Source: Burkholderiales bacterium (GTDB lineage Bacteria > Pseudomonadota > Gammaproteobacteria > Burkholderiales > SG8-39). From it: 39,957 bases of DNA. The notes under the pieces were generated by a model, which was given only the letters and a program-made list of their open reading frames with translations, was not told the DNA's origin and did not search any database. This document shows, piece by piece, positions 1 through 8,021 of the stretch. The DNA lies in contig JADGRQ010000038.1 of NCBI GenBank assembly GCA_017880775.1, forward strand, positions 1 to 39,957, given 5' to 3'. Numbering within the stretch: position 1 is the stretch's first letter; every line of letters begins with the position of its first letter. A program made the translations under genes and the position numbers.

Positions 1-2
1 TC

Positions 3-320
3 CGGGTGAAGGAGAGGCAGGGCTATTACCACGAGGATGACCGCGCGATCAGGGTGTTCGGAAACCGGCTGTTTATCGCGGACATGCGGCTGCCAGGCGA
101 TCTGCAGATCGGGACCTATAGCGTCGAGACCTTGCTCGTCAAATCCGGGAAAGTGGTTGGCCACAACGTCGGCAATTTCAGGGTGCGCCTCTCCGGCATC
201 GAGCGTTGGGTCTGGAATGCGGCGCACGACTACCCGTGGCTTTTCGGCGGCTTGTTTACGTTGGCGGCCATGGTCCTGGGCTTTGTCCTGAACGCGATTC
301 CTTACCGGAGGACGACCTAG
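3..320 (+). CDS. TIGR02186-like membrane protein, C-terminal part (cut by window edge)
   Basis: The reading frame is open to the left edge, so the gene probably starts outside the window; the GTG at 6 is just the first available start codon. The visible 105 residues have a beta-rich extracytoplasmic part (GTYSVETLLVKSGKVVG), then a conserved-looking WNAAHDYPWLFGG stretch, one membrane segment of about 20 residues and a short basic tail (PYRRTT). This end resembles the TIGR02186 family of proteobacterial proteins of unknown function, which are often found beside TauE/SafE-type transporters. The partner gene would lie outside the window. The family assignment is from memory of the family's C-terminal pattern, so it is moderate. 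Confidence 0.6.
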   Translation, partial: RVKERQGYYHEDDRAIRVFGNRLFIADMRLPGDLQIGTYSVETLLVKSGKVVGHNVGNFRVRLSGIERWVWNAAHDYPWLFGGLFTLAAMVLGFVLNAIPYRRTT

Positions 321-393
321 GAGCGGGGTTTCAGCACTTAGCCGACACCCCGGTACTTGCTATGAGCCTTGCGGCTCGACAACCGCCCCCGCC

Positions 394-2133
394 CTACCAG
401 ACGTACGCAAATGCCGGAAAACACTCCGACTTCGACCCGCGCGGGTCGCAACCCGCCTCGATCAGGCCGGTGTCTTCGTCGTACTGTGCGGCGGAAACGA
501 AGCCTTCGGTCCAGTCCGGCGCGACATCGACGTCATGGCCGCGGGCCCGCAGCTCGTCGATCACCGTGCGCCCGAAGCGCGCCTCGATCCGCACGCGGTT
601 GGGCACGCCTTCGTGCGGCGCGAAGAACCCCGGCATGTGCTCGCTGGAGAGCTTGGGCGCTTCGATCGCTTCCTGAATGGTCATGCCGAACGCTGCGCGG
701 TAGAGGAAGAACTGCAGCAGCCACTGACCCTGGTTGTCCCCGCCCATGCTGCCGAAGGTCATCCACGGCTTGCCGCCCTTGAACGCGAGCGAAGGCGTGA
801 GCGTGGTGCGCGGGCGTTTGCCGGGCGCGACCACATTGGGGTGGTGCGCCGGGCCGAGGTAGAAGGTCATCATGCGCACCGAGAGCGGAAAGCCGAGCGC
901 CGGGATCACTTCGGAGGACATCAGCCAGCCGCCGCTCGGCGTGAACGAGGCCATGTTGCCCTTCGCGTCCACCGCATCCACGTGTACCGTGCCCGCGCCC
1001 CAGGGCCTCGGCGTGAAGCGCTCATCGTCGGGTAGCAGCGCCGCGTTGCGCCGCGCGTCGCCCGGGCGCAGGTCGCGATTCGAGCGGCGCAGATCGATCA
1101 GTCCGGCGCGGAGCCGGGAATAGTCCTCCGAGAGCAGTGCCTCGCCCGGCACCATCGCATGCATCGGATCGCCGTAGTACTGCTCGCGGTCGGCGTATGC
1201 GAGCTTCATCGCTTCGATGAGCAGGTGGCAATAATCGGTGCCGCCCCGCGACATCGACTTCAGATCGAATCGCGCCATCAAGGCGATGGTCTGCAGTTCC
1301 GCCGGTCCCTGCGTCCAGAAGCCGCATTTGAACAGTTCGGTGTCGCGGAAAGCGAGGCGCGCGGGCTCCTCGATCCTGGTCTCGAAGCACTCGAGGTCCT
1401 CGCGCGCGAGAAATCCGTCGCGCTCGCGGGAGAACTTCGCGATCTCCGCGGCGACGTCGCCTTTGTAGAACGCATCGAGAGGGTGTTTCGCGTTCGCGAG
1501 GTAATCATAGGTCCGCGCGAGTGCGTCGTTCCTGAGCAGTTGCCCGACCTCCGGCACGCGCCCGCCCGGGAGGTAGACGCCCGCGCTGCCCGGCCATTCG
1601 GCGCGGAATTTCGGCTCGAGCGCCGAGAGGCCGTACTTGTGCTGGTTGCGCAGGCCCACCGACACCGGAACGCCGTTCCTCGCCAGCTCGATCGCCGGCG
1701 CGACCACCTCGGAAAAGCGCATCGTGCCGCAGCGCGCGAGCACGCTGAGAAGCGCCGAGAACGCTGCAGGCGCGCCCGCGGCCAGGATGCCCTCGTCCGG
1801 CACGTCCGCGAGCCCGCGCGCGCGGTAGGCATCGGGAGTCGCCTTCATCGGCGCCGCCGTGTTGCCGTTCACCGCGATCACGCGCCGCTCACCCGCGAGG
1901 CGGATCAGGATCGGGCACTCGCCGCCGATCGTATGCATATGCGGATTGACCAGACCTTCGACGAACGTCGCAGCAACCGCAGCGTCGATCGCGTTGCCGC
2001 CGGCCTTCAGGATGTCGACGCCCGCGTTGACCGAAAGGTAACTGTTGGCGGCGACCGCGCCGTGCGTGCCGATCAGGCGCGGATAGAAGCTGGTGTGCCC
2101 GGTCGGCGCGAGTCGGTAGGCTCGCTTGCTCAC
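394..2133 (-). CDS. Gamma-glutamyltransferase family protein (Ntn hydrolase)
   Basis: A 579-residue protein of the usual length for the family. The N-terminal part carries the GGNAIDAAVAA and GGECPILIR blocks of gamma-glutamyltransferases. The autocatalytic cleavage site is visible as GTVHVDAVD: Thr382 is the expected new N-terminal nucleophile, followed by the second conserved Thr in ASFTPSGGW. The late GSMGGDNQGQW block also fits. No signal peptide is seen, so a cytoplasmic enzyme is likely, unlike the periplasmic E. coli Ggt. Its GTG start overlaps the stop of the upstream acyl-CoA synthetase gene (GTGA), which suggests translational coupling. The substrate is not known; homologues outside the glutathione pathway hydrolyse acylated amines or cephalosporin side chains. 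Confidence 0.87.
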   Translation of the reverse strand: MSKRAYRLAPTGHTSFYPRLIGTHGAVAANSYLSVNAGVDILKAGGNAIDAAVAATFVEGLVNPHMHTIGGECPILIRLAGERRVIAVNGNTAAPMKATPDAYRARGLADVPDEGILAAGAPAAFSALLSVLARCGTMRFSEVVAPAIELARNGVPVSVGLRNQHKYGLSALEPKFRAEWPGSAGVYLPGGRVPEVGQLLRNDALARTYDYLANAKHPLDAFYKGDVAAEIAKFSRERDGFLAREDLECFETRIEEPARLAFRDTELFKCGFWTQGPAELQTIALMARFDLKSMSRGGTDYCHLLIEAMKLAYADREQYYGDPMHAMVPGEALLSEDYSRLRAGLIDLRRSNRDLRPGDARRNAALLPDDERFTPRPWGAGTVHVDAVDAKGNMASFTPSGGWLMSSEVIPALGFPLSVRMMTFYLGPAHHPNVVAPGKRPRTTLTPSLAFKGGKPWMTFGSMGGDNQGQWLLQFFLYRAAFGMTIQEAIEAPKLSSEHMPGFFAPHEGVPNRVRIEARFGRTVIDELRARGHDVDVAPDWTEGFVSAAQYDEDTGLIEAGCDPRGSKSECFPAFAYVW

Positions 2134-3674
2134 TTCGCCTTGCTCATCGGATTCGTCCAGTACCGCTCGCGCAGCAGCCGCTTGTAGAGCTTGCCGGTCG
2201 GGTGGCGCGGCAGTTCAGCTTCGAAGTCTACCGAGCGCGGGCACTTGACGTGCGACAGGTTCGCGCGGCAATACGCGATCAGTTCCTCGGCGAGCGCCGC
2301 CCCGGCCTCGCGCATCTCGATCGGCTGCACCACCGCCTTCACCTCTTCGCCGAAATCTTCGTTCGGCACGCCGATGACCGCGACGTCGGCGACCTTCGGA
2401 TGGGTGACGAGCAGGTTCTCGACCTCCTGCGGGTAGATGTTCACCCCGCCGGAGATGATCATGAAGTGCTTCCGGTCGGTGAGGTACAGGTAGCCGTCGG
2501 CATCGGTGTGGCCGACGTCGCCGAGCGTCGACCAGCCTTCGGCGCTGCGCGAGGACGCGGTCCTCTCCGGATCGTTGTGGTACTCGAACGCCGGGCCGTT
2601 GGCGAAGTAGATCGTCCCGGTCTCACCCGGCGGCAGCACATTTCCGTCCTCGCCGAGGATGCGGATCTCGCCGACCAGCGCGCGCCCGACCGTTCCCGGG
2701 TGCGCGAGCCACTCCTGCGAATTGCAAGCCACGTAGCCGTTGCCCTCGGTGCCCGCGTAATACTCGTAGAGCACCGGCCCCCACCAGCGGATCATTGCCC
2801 GCTTCACCTGCACCGGGCAGGGGGCCGCAGCGTGTATCGCCACGCGCATCGACGAGCAGTCATGACGCGCGCGCGCTTCCCGCGGGAGCTTCAGCATCCG
2901 CACGAACATGGTCGGCACCCATTGGCTGTGCGTGGTCCGGTGCCGCTCGATCAGAGCGAGCGCTTCCTCGGCGTCGAAGTGCTCCATCACGATCGAGGTG
3001 CCGCCGAAGCGCATGACGGTCATGTTGAAGCGCAACGGCGCCGCGTGGTAGAGCGGCGCGGGCGAGAGGTACACCGTGTCCGGACCCATGAAGTACAGCT
3101 TGCCGGCGACGTCGGTCAGGGCATTCGATGCATCGATCGCTCCGTCGAGCAACTCGGCCTTCACGCCCTTCGGCCGGCCGGTCGTACCGGAGGAATACAG
3201 CATGTCGCGCCCGGCGCTCTCGTCGGCGATGCGCGAGGCCGGTTGCGTGGCCACCGCCCTCTCCCAGGCCTCGTGCCCGGGAAGTGCGCCGCCGGCCGAG
3301 AAGCGCCTGACGATCACCGGATTCTTCGAGCGCAGCTCGGCCGCCTGGCCGGCGAGGCTGGCCGAGACGACGAGGACCCGGGCGCCGCAGTCACGCAGGA
3401 TGTACTCGGCTTCCTGTACCGACAGGCGCAAGCTCATCGCGCAGTAAAACAGCCCCGAGCGCTGCGCGGCGAAGCAGATTTCGAAGTAGCGCGGGTTGTT
3501 GTCCATCATCAGCGCGATCGTGTCGCCCCGTTCGAGGCCGAGGGCGCGGAAAAAATGCGCCGCCTGGTTCGAGCGCGCCTCGAGCTGGCGGTAGGTGACC
3601 GTTTCGCCCGAGCGCGCCATCACATAGGCCGGCTTTTCGGGCGTGCGCGCGGCGTGGTGAAACGGATGGAACAC
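2130..3674 (-). CDS. AMP-forming acyl-CoA synthetase
   Basis: A 514-residue ANL-superfamily ligase that would activate a carboxylic acid to its acyl-CoA with ATP. The P-loop YSSGTTGRPKG is at residues 160-170, the A5 motif appears as YEYYAGTEG, the hinge and A7-A8 motifs as GDVGHTDADGYLYLTDR and ISGGVNIYP, and the A10 lysine lies in HPTGKLYKR. All catalytic motifs are intact. The GTG start at 3674 has a good ribosome site, AGGAGAGG, seven bases upstream. The gene follows the sulfatase by 50 bases and overlaps the gamma-glutamyltransferase gene, so it probably belongs to one transcript. The sequence resembles medium/long-chain or aromatic acid ligases, but the substrate cannot be told from sequence. 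Confidence 0.9.
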   Translation of the reverse strand: MFHPFHHAARTPEKPAYVMARSGETVTYRQLEARSNQAAHFFRALGLERGDTIALMMDNNPRYFEICFAAQRSGLFYCAMSLRLSVQEAEYILRDCGARVLVVSASLAGQAAELRSKNPVIVRRFSAGGALPGHEAWERAVATQPASRIADESAGRDMLYSSGTTGRPKGVKAELLDGAIDASNALTDVAGKLYFMGPDTVYLSPAPLYHAAPLRFNMTVMRFGGTSIVMEHFDAEEALALIERHRTTHSQWVPTMFVRMLKLPREARARHDCSSMRVAIHAAAPCPVQVKRAMIRWWGPVLYEYYAGTEGNGYVACNSQEWLAHPGTVGRALVGEIRILGEDGNVLPPGETGTIYFANGPAFEYHNDPERTASSRSAEGWSTLGDVGHTDADGYLYLTDRKHFMIISGGVNIYPQEVENLLVTHPKVADVAVIGVPNEDFGEEVKAVVQPIEMREAGAALAEELIAYCRANLSHVKCPRSVDFEAELPRHPTGKLYKRLLRERYWTNPMSKAK

Positions 3675-3724
3675 GGGGCCTCTCCTAACGGGCGCTGCGG
3701 CACGTAGCTTCGCGTCCGGCTCGG

Positions 3725-5059
3725 TCAGTGCGGCTGCGCCATGCTCGTCTTGTCATAAACCAGCGAGACCTTCGCGTCGGCCGGCAGCGCCGGCACCGTC
3801 GCTTCCCACGCCTGGTATTTCAGCCGCATCTCGGCGAGCCGCCCGGGTTCGCGCCTGGCGCGGTTGGCCCGCTCGCGCGCATCCTTTGAAAGATCGAACA
3901 AAAACTCATTGCCTTCGAGCGAAAGGTATTTCCACGGCCCTGAACGCATCGCCTTCTGCTCGCGGAATTTCATGCGCCAATACAGTTCGCGCTCGATCGT
4001 CCGGTCCGGGCGCTCGAGCACGGCAAGCAGGTCCACGCCGTCGAGCGGAAAGTCCGGGTGCGGCTGCACACCGGCGGCGGAAAGAAAAGTCGTCACCCAG
4101 TCCATCGTGATCGCAAGCTGCGACGTGCCGCCCCCGGCGGCGATGCGCGCCGGCCACCGCACGATGTAGGGCACGCGTATGCCGCCTTCGAGCAGGTCCA
4201 TCTTGCCGCCTTTCAGCGGCCAGGTATCGGAGAAGCGCTCACCGCCGTTGTCGCTGGTGAAGACAACCAGCGTATTTTCCGCAGCGCCGATGCGCTCGAG
4301 CGCACGCAGGATGTTGCCGATGCCCTCGTCCATGTGATGCACCATCGTGAGATAGGTCTCGACCGAGCCGCCGTCGAGATGCGCGATGCCGTCGCGGATG
4401 GTCTGCGCGAGCGCGGCATCCGCGCGCGTCTCCCACGGCCAGTGCGGCGCGGTGTAATGCACCGAGAGCAGGAACGGCGATTTCGCGCCCTGCTGCCGCC
4501 CGATGAAATCCGCCGCGCGTTGGCTGATCAGGTCGGTCAGATAGCCGGTGCGGCGTGTCTCCCTGTCGCCTTCGCACAGGTCGTAAACCCCCGCGCTGTC
4601 GCAATGCGTGAAGTAATCCACCCCGCCGCTCATCACGCCGAAAAACTCCTCGTAGCCGCTCTTCAGCGGCCCGAACGCCGGCGGAAATCCGAGGTGCCAC
4701 TTGCCGGCCAGCGCGGTGGCGTAGCCCGCCGCACGCAGCAGCGACGGCAGCGTCGGGTGTTCAGGCGGCAGACCGAGGACGGTATTGCCGCGCGTGCGCG
4801 AGGCGATCGGCTCGTCCGCACCGCCGCGCAGACGGTACTGCCAGCGCCCGGTCATCAGCGCGAAGCGCGTGGGCGAGCAGACCGGCGAATTCGAGTACCC
4901 GTCGGTGAAGCGCAGGCCTTGCGCGGCCATGCGGTCGAGCTCGGGAGAGCACGAGGAAGCACCGCCGGTCGAGCCGGCGGATCTGCCGCCGTAGCAGCCG
5001 AGGTCCGCGTAGCCGAGGTCGTCGGCAAGGATGAAAACGAAGTTGGGGCGCATGGACAC
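3725..5059 (-). CDS. Type I (formylglycine) sulfatase
   Basis: A 444-residue arylsulfatase-like hydrolase. The maturation motif CSPTR begins at Cys61, the residue converted to formylglycine by a separate enzyme not seen in this window. Metal ligands are visible in LADDLGYADLG (Asp13, Asp14) and in FTSDNGGE. The KWHLG block after AGYATALAG is also typical. There is no clear signal peptide, so it may act in the cytoplasm on an imported substrate. The GTG start at 5059 directly abuts the stop of the upstream methyltransferase-like gene; an in-frame ATG lies two codons later at 5053. Coupling to that gene is therefore likely. The sulfated substrate is unknown. Confidence 0.9.
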   Translation of the reverse strand: MSMRPNFVFILADDLGYADLGCYGGRSAGSTGGASSCSPELDRMAAQGLRFTDGYSNSPVCSPTRFALMTGRWQYRLRGGADEPIASRTRGNTVLGLPPEHPTLPSLLRAAGYATALAGKWHLGFPPAFGPLKSGYEEFFGVMSGGVDYFTHCDSAGVYDLCEGDRETRRTGYLTDLISQRAADFIGRQQGAKSPFLLSVHYTAPHWPWETRADAALAQTIRDGIAHLDGGSVETYLTMVHHMDEGIGNILRALERIGAAENTLVVFTSDNGGERFSDTWPLKGGKMDLLEGGIRVPYIVRWPARIAAGGGTSQLAITMDWVTTFLSAAGVQPHPDFPLDGVDLLAVLERPDRTIERELYWRMKFREQKAMRSGPWKYLSLEGNEFLFDLSKDARERANRARREPGRLAEMRLKYQAWEATVPALPADAKVSLVYDKTSMAQPH

Positions 5060-5899
5060 TCACTGCTTCACGAACTTGAGCGTGAAGCGGTCGCTCTCGC
5101 CGACCGCGGCGTACTTCGCGCGATCCTTGTCCTTCAGGCGGTACGTCGGCGGCAGCGTCCAGACGCCTTCGGGATGATCCTTCGTATCCTTCGGATTGGC
5201 ATTGACCTCCGAAACGCCGACCAGTTTGAATCCGGCCTTTTCGATCAGCGCGGTCGCGAAATCCTGCCGCACGTAGCCGGTTTTCATCTGCGCTTCCTGG
5301 GACAAATCGGTGCGTCCGCGATGATCGACCACGCCGAGCACGCCGCCGGGCTTCAGCGCTTTGTTAAAGGCGCGCAGCGCGCCTTCGATCTCATTGCGTT
5401 CGACCCAGTTGTGCAGGTTGCGGAAGGTGAGCACGATATCGGCGCTGCCTGGCGGCGCGATCTCGTGCAGATCGGCGTTGAATTGCGTGACCACGACCTT
5501 TTCGTAAAGGGCAGGTTCGGCCTCGAGTCGCGCGAGCAGCTTCCGGTGGTCGGCAAGATACTGCGGCGGCGCCGCCCCGTCGCGGTCGGCCGCGATGTAA
5601 CGGCCCTTGTCCTTCAGGTAGGGCGCGAGAATCTCCATGTAATAGCCGCCGCTGCCGGGCAGGATTTCCACCACAGTGCTGTTGTCCTTGACCCCGAAGA
5701 ACTCCAGCGTCTCCACCGGATGGCGGAAGCCGTCGCGTGCCACGTTGCCGGCAGTGCGATTCGGTGCCGGGGCGCGTTGTGCGAGTTCGCTTTGCGCTTG
5801 CGCGGGTGCGTGCGAAAACACGGTGATCGACACGAGGGCCGCGATCCGCAGCGCATACGCTGTGCGTGCGGCCCAGTGAGTCCTCGAAAGCGATTTCAT
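5060..5899 (-). CDS. Exported class I SAM methyltransferase-like protein
   Basis: A 279-residue protein with a clear Sec signal peptide (basic start, hydrophobic ALRIAALVSITVF, cleavage near APAQAQS). The mature part has a Rossmann-like methyltransferase core: VVEILPGSGGY is the glycine-rich SAM loop, IAADRD the acidic loop after strand 2, and ADIVLTFRNLHNW and GGVLGVVDHRG fit strands 4 and 5. It resembles the COG4798 group of predicted methyltransferases, which often carry signal peptides even though SAM is cytoplasmic; the biochemical role of these is unclear. The stop abuts the sulfatase start, and its own ATG overlaps the stop of the upstream small gene (ATGA). Confidence 0.82.
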   Translation of the reverse strand: MKSLSRTHWAARTAYALRIAALVSITVFSHAPAQAQSELAQRAPAPNRTAGNVARDGFRHPVETLEFFGVKDNSTVVEILPGSGGYYMEILAPYLKDKGRYIAADRDGAAPPQYLADHRKLLARLEAEPALYEKVVVTQFNADLHEIAPPGSADIVLTFRNLHNWVERNEIEGALRAFNKALKPGGVLGVVDHRGRTDLSQEAQMKTGYVRQDFATALIEKAGFKLVGVSEVNANPKDTKDHPEGVWTLPPTYRLKDKDRAKYAAVGESDRFTLKFVKQ

Positions 5900-6093
5900 C
5901 TGATTCTCTTGATGTTGACAGATACCGCGTTCTTGAATCGCTTCGCGACATCGGGTTCAAGGACCACCACGTTGGTGCCCTCGAGGTACCGCTCGTAGTA
6001 CTTGCACCGAACGGCGCGGGAGAAATCGTATTCAGGCCGCATTTCAGGTTCGGAGACCTTCAGAGGTTTACGCCTGGTATGTTTTTCGCTCAT
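5896..6093 (-). CDS. Small antitoxin-like protein (EYDFS motif)
   Basis: A 65-residue basic protein. Its middle reads MRPEYDFSRAVRCKYYERY followed by EGTNVVVLEPDVAKRF, a pattern I recognise from small conserved proteins usually annotated as hypothetical or antitoxin components. The C-terminus after DVAKRF looks short and unusual for the group, so the gene may be 3'-altered. No toxin gene adjoins it; the downstream neighbour is the exported methyltransferase-like gene, with an ATGA overlap. The EYDFS start motif is shared with the BrnA-like protein at 7719-8021. Function is inferred only. Confidence 0.6.
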   Translation of the reverse strand: MSEKHTRRKPLKVSEPEMRPEYDFSRAVRCKYYERYLEGTNVVVLEPDVAKRFKNAVSVNIKRIR

Positions 6094-6145
6094 GGGGGTT
6101 CGCCTCGCGGGCGGTCCGCTGCAGCGGCGGGTTGGGCCGCTCAGC

Positions 6146-6415
6146 CTATAATTTAGAAAGTAGTCTCTCGTACTCGCTGTGAGGCCCGATCCAAAACCAA
6201 ATCACGACCCCTTCCTTGAGAACGCCCAAAGCTCGCCAATCGAGGTCGATCCTCACTGAGTAAACCGGAAGCGTGTCGTGAACCTTCTTGAACCGAAGTG
6301 ACGGATGAGCCAGGTTTTCCGACCATAAGCGATAGGCACTTTGAGCCTTCGCTTGAACCGCAGCGGGCGCCGCGGCGAGGAGTGCGCGGAACTCCTCGGT
6401 CGTTTGGGACTGCAC
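6146..6415 (-). CDS. ParE/RelE-superfamily toxin-like protein
   Basis: An 89-residue protein. The segment ahead of the core, HPSLRFKKVHDTLPVYSVRI, followed by DWRALGVLKEGVVIWFWIGPHSEYERLL, matches the compact beta-sheet core and the conserved terminal H-x-x-Y of small RelE/ParE-fold toxins. It starts with GTG at 6415, five bases after the stop of the antitoxin-like gene, in the antitoxin-first order usual for type II modules. Such proteins either cleave ribosome-bound mRNA or poison gyrase; the sequence does not decide which. The predicted ribosome site is weak, which fits translational coupling to the antitoxin. Confidence 0.75.
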   Translation of the reverse strand: MQSQTTEEFRALLAAAPAAVQAKAQSAYRLWSENLAHPSLRFKKVHDTLPVYSVRIDLDWRALGVLKEGVVIWFWIGPHSEYERLLSKL

Positions 6416-6420
6416 TGCCG

Positions 6421-6624
6421 CTAGAGTGGCTTAGTGCGCCCAGCGGCCTGATCAGCCAAGGCTTTTTCAGCAAGCTTGGCAAGGAGGTCCTGGGATTTGG
6501 CAAAGGACTCCGCCCATCGTTGTTCGGACGCGAGTTCCGCTATCACAATAGCGGCCACGGCATCCTGCTCGGACGCTGGAAGCTTTGCCACCTGGCCCAA
6601 TGCCTTTTCGAGAAGCTGCGTCAT
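6421..6624 (-). CDS. Antitoxin of the type II pair
   Basis: A 67-residue, mostly helical, acidic protein (LLEKALGQVAKLPASEQDAVA, then a helix ending LAEKALADQAAGRTKPL). It pairs with the RelE/ParE-like toxin five bases downstream. I place the start at the ATG at 6624 rather than the longer in-frame ATG at 6651, because GAGGAAACCGCA before 6624 gives a strong Shine-Dalgarno while the upstream start has none. This family has no evident DNA-binding motif in the visible sequence, so autoregulation cannot be inferred. Assignment rests on pattern similarity and gene order. Confidence 0.75.
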   Translation of the reverse strand: MTQLLEKALGQVAKLPASEQDAVAAIVIAELASEQRWAESFAKSQDLLAKLAEKALADQAAGRTKPL

Positions 6625-6782
6625 TGCGGTTTCCTCTAGCAATGTCGCCAATCTTACCCTCGGTCGCTGATGCGGTCTATTCGGGATAGGGTGTACCTCG
6701 CCCCGCGCTTTTGGATCGGACTACCCTCAAGACCCCGCCTTACCATGCTCGCTCTGTGTCATGCCTGGGATTCCGATGAGTA

Positions 6783-7643
6783 CTACGCGCCCAGGTCGGG
6801 GAAGATGATGTTCGAATCATCTCTATTTCCCCATTCTCCCCAGGATCCCACATAGTTCCGGACGCTCGGATAGCCCAGAGACTTGAGCGCGAGGAGTGTG
6901 TTGGCCGAGCGGTAGCCACCCTGACAGAAAGGAATGATGGTCTTGTCCGGGGTTGCACCTTTTGAAACGTAAAGATCGCGGATTTCATCCGCTGGCCGAA
7001 ACGCGCCCTTATTGTCCAAATGCTCGCGCCAGAAGATATGCACGGCGCCCGGAATCGTTCCGGTCCGCCGGGCCCTCTTTTCCGTGCCGCGATACTCGGA
7101 TTCCCGCCTGACATCGACAATGACCGTCCCTGCATCATCGATTGCCCGATGGACATCGAACCTGGTTGCCAACAGATCGAGATTTCGCCCTCCTTTGTAT
7201 GCGGGAGGCGTCGGCGGCGCCTTTGTAGGGTCAACTGGCGGCGGTGGCTGCGTCAAACGGACGAGTCGTTTGCCCGAGGTGATCCACGCCTGCGTCCCGC
7301 CTTCGAGGATCCTGACGTTCGGGTGATTCAGGACCGCGAGGAGCCAGACGGCTCGCGCCGCCCGCTCGCCGGTCTCGTGGTCATAGATCACCACCGGTTT
7401 GTCCTGGGATACGCCCCGGGACCCGAATAGCGTTTGAAATATCGACAGGAAGGCGTTCAACGGCGCATCCGAGGAATCGTTCAGGCTGACACCGTAGATG
7501 TCGAGATGTCTGCTCCCCTCGATATGGCCAACCGCGAAATCCTCCGCCGGGCGTACGTCGATCAGGGTGGCGTCACCCAGTCGCTCGCCCAGTTCGCGTG
7601 AATCGATCAGATACTTCGGGTCGGGAAAATCATCGATTGGCAT
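6783..7643 (-). CDS. Thiosulfate/3-mercaptopyruvate sulfurtransferase (tandem rhodanese)
   Basis: A 286-residue protein with two rhodanese domains, about residues 10-130 and 155-282. The C-terminal domain holds the active-site loop CQGGYRS with catalytic Cys240. The N-terminal domain has Asp in the equivalent loop (YDHETGERA) and is inactive, as is normal for the family. The CRH-type signature IEGSRHLD and its second copy IPGAVHIFW are present. It would transfer a sulfane sulfur to cyanide or a thiol acceptor. The proline-rich linker (PPPPVDPTKAPPTPP) between the domains is longer than usual. No signal peptide is visible. It stands alone, with 75 bases separating it from the BrnA-like gene upstream. 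Confidence 0.9.
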   Translation of the reverse strand: MPIDDFPDPKYLIDSRELGERLGDATLIDVRPAEDFAVGHIEGSRHLDIYGVSLNDSSDAPLNAFLSIFQTLFGSRGVSQDKPVVIYDHETGERAARAVWLLAVLNHPNVRILEGGTQAWITSGKRLVRLTQPPPPVDPTKAPPTPPAYKGGRNLDLLATRFDVHRAIDDAGTVIVDVRRESEYRGTEKRARRTGTIPGAVHIFWREHLDNKGAFRPADEIRDLYVSKGATPDKTIIPFCQGGYRSANTLLALKSLGYPSVRNYVGSWGEWGNRDDSNIIFPDLGA

Positions 7644-7718
7644 TCGGACGGCTCCGGTCCGCGAGCAGCCAACGGGATTGGCTTTCCGAGCATTTCATGC
7701 CTGGCATACGCGTCGGAG

Positions 7719-8021
7719 CTAACGCGCCGTCCGCTTGCGGGCGGCGGCAGTTGAGTCGGCGGTCAGACCTCGCAAGTATTCGGGCAGCTCCTGGCGCAGG
7801 ATCTGGCGCAGAGCTCGTTCGGTGACCGGCTGGTCGGTCTCGGACAAATACTTCCGAAGCGCATCGTTCATCATCGTCTGGTACCCGGTGCCTGCTTTTT
7901 CGGCGCGCGCCCGAAACCCATCGAGCACGGCATTGTCGATGAAGATGGAGATTCGCGTCTTGCCCTTTTGCGGAATTACCGCGCCGCGCCTGCCTTTCGA
8001 AAAATCGTATTCAGCCCTCAT
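7719..8021 (-). CDS. BrnA-like antitoxin (orphan)
   Basis: A 100-residue protein. MRAEYDFSKGRRGAVIP followed by KTRISIFIDNAVLDGFRARAEKAGTGYQTMMNDALRKYL is the ribbon-helix-helix pattern of BrnA/DUF4415-type antitoxins, which bind DNA and neutralise the RelE-fold toxin BrnT. The brnT gene normally lies directly upstream, but here the upstream gene is the HpcH/HpaI aldolase, whose last 11 bases overlap this gene. So this is an orphan antitoxin or a free-standing regulator. A C-terminal tail (ELPEYLRGLTADSTAAARKRTAR) extends past the usual domain. Confidence 0.78.
   Translation of the reverse strand: MRAEYDFSKGRRGAVIPQKGKTRISIFIDNAVLDGFRARAEKAGTGYQTMMNDALRKYLSETDQPVTERALRQILRQELPEYLRGLTADSTAAARKRTAR

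Noticed and set aside
364-377. GAGCC-TTGC-GGCTC hairpin after the gamma-glutamyltransferase gene
   Set aside because: Only five pairs and no T-run on the relevant strand; not a convincing terminator.
2202-3707. Long + strand frame of 501 residues opposite the acyl-CoA synthetase gene
   Set aside because: It mirrors a gene with full catalytic motifs, is Arg/His-rich and resembles no family; antisense shadow.
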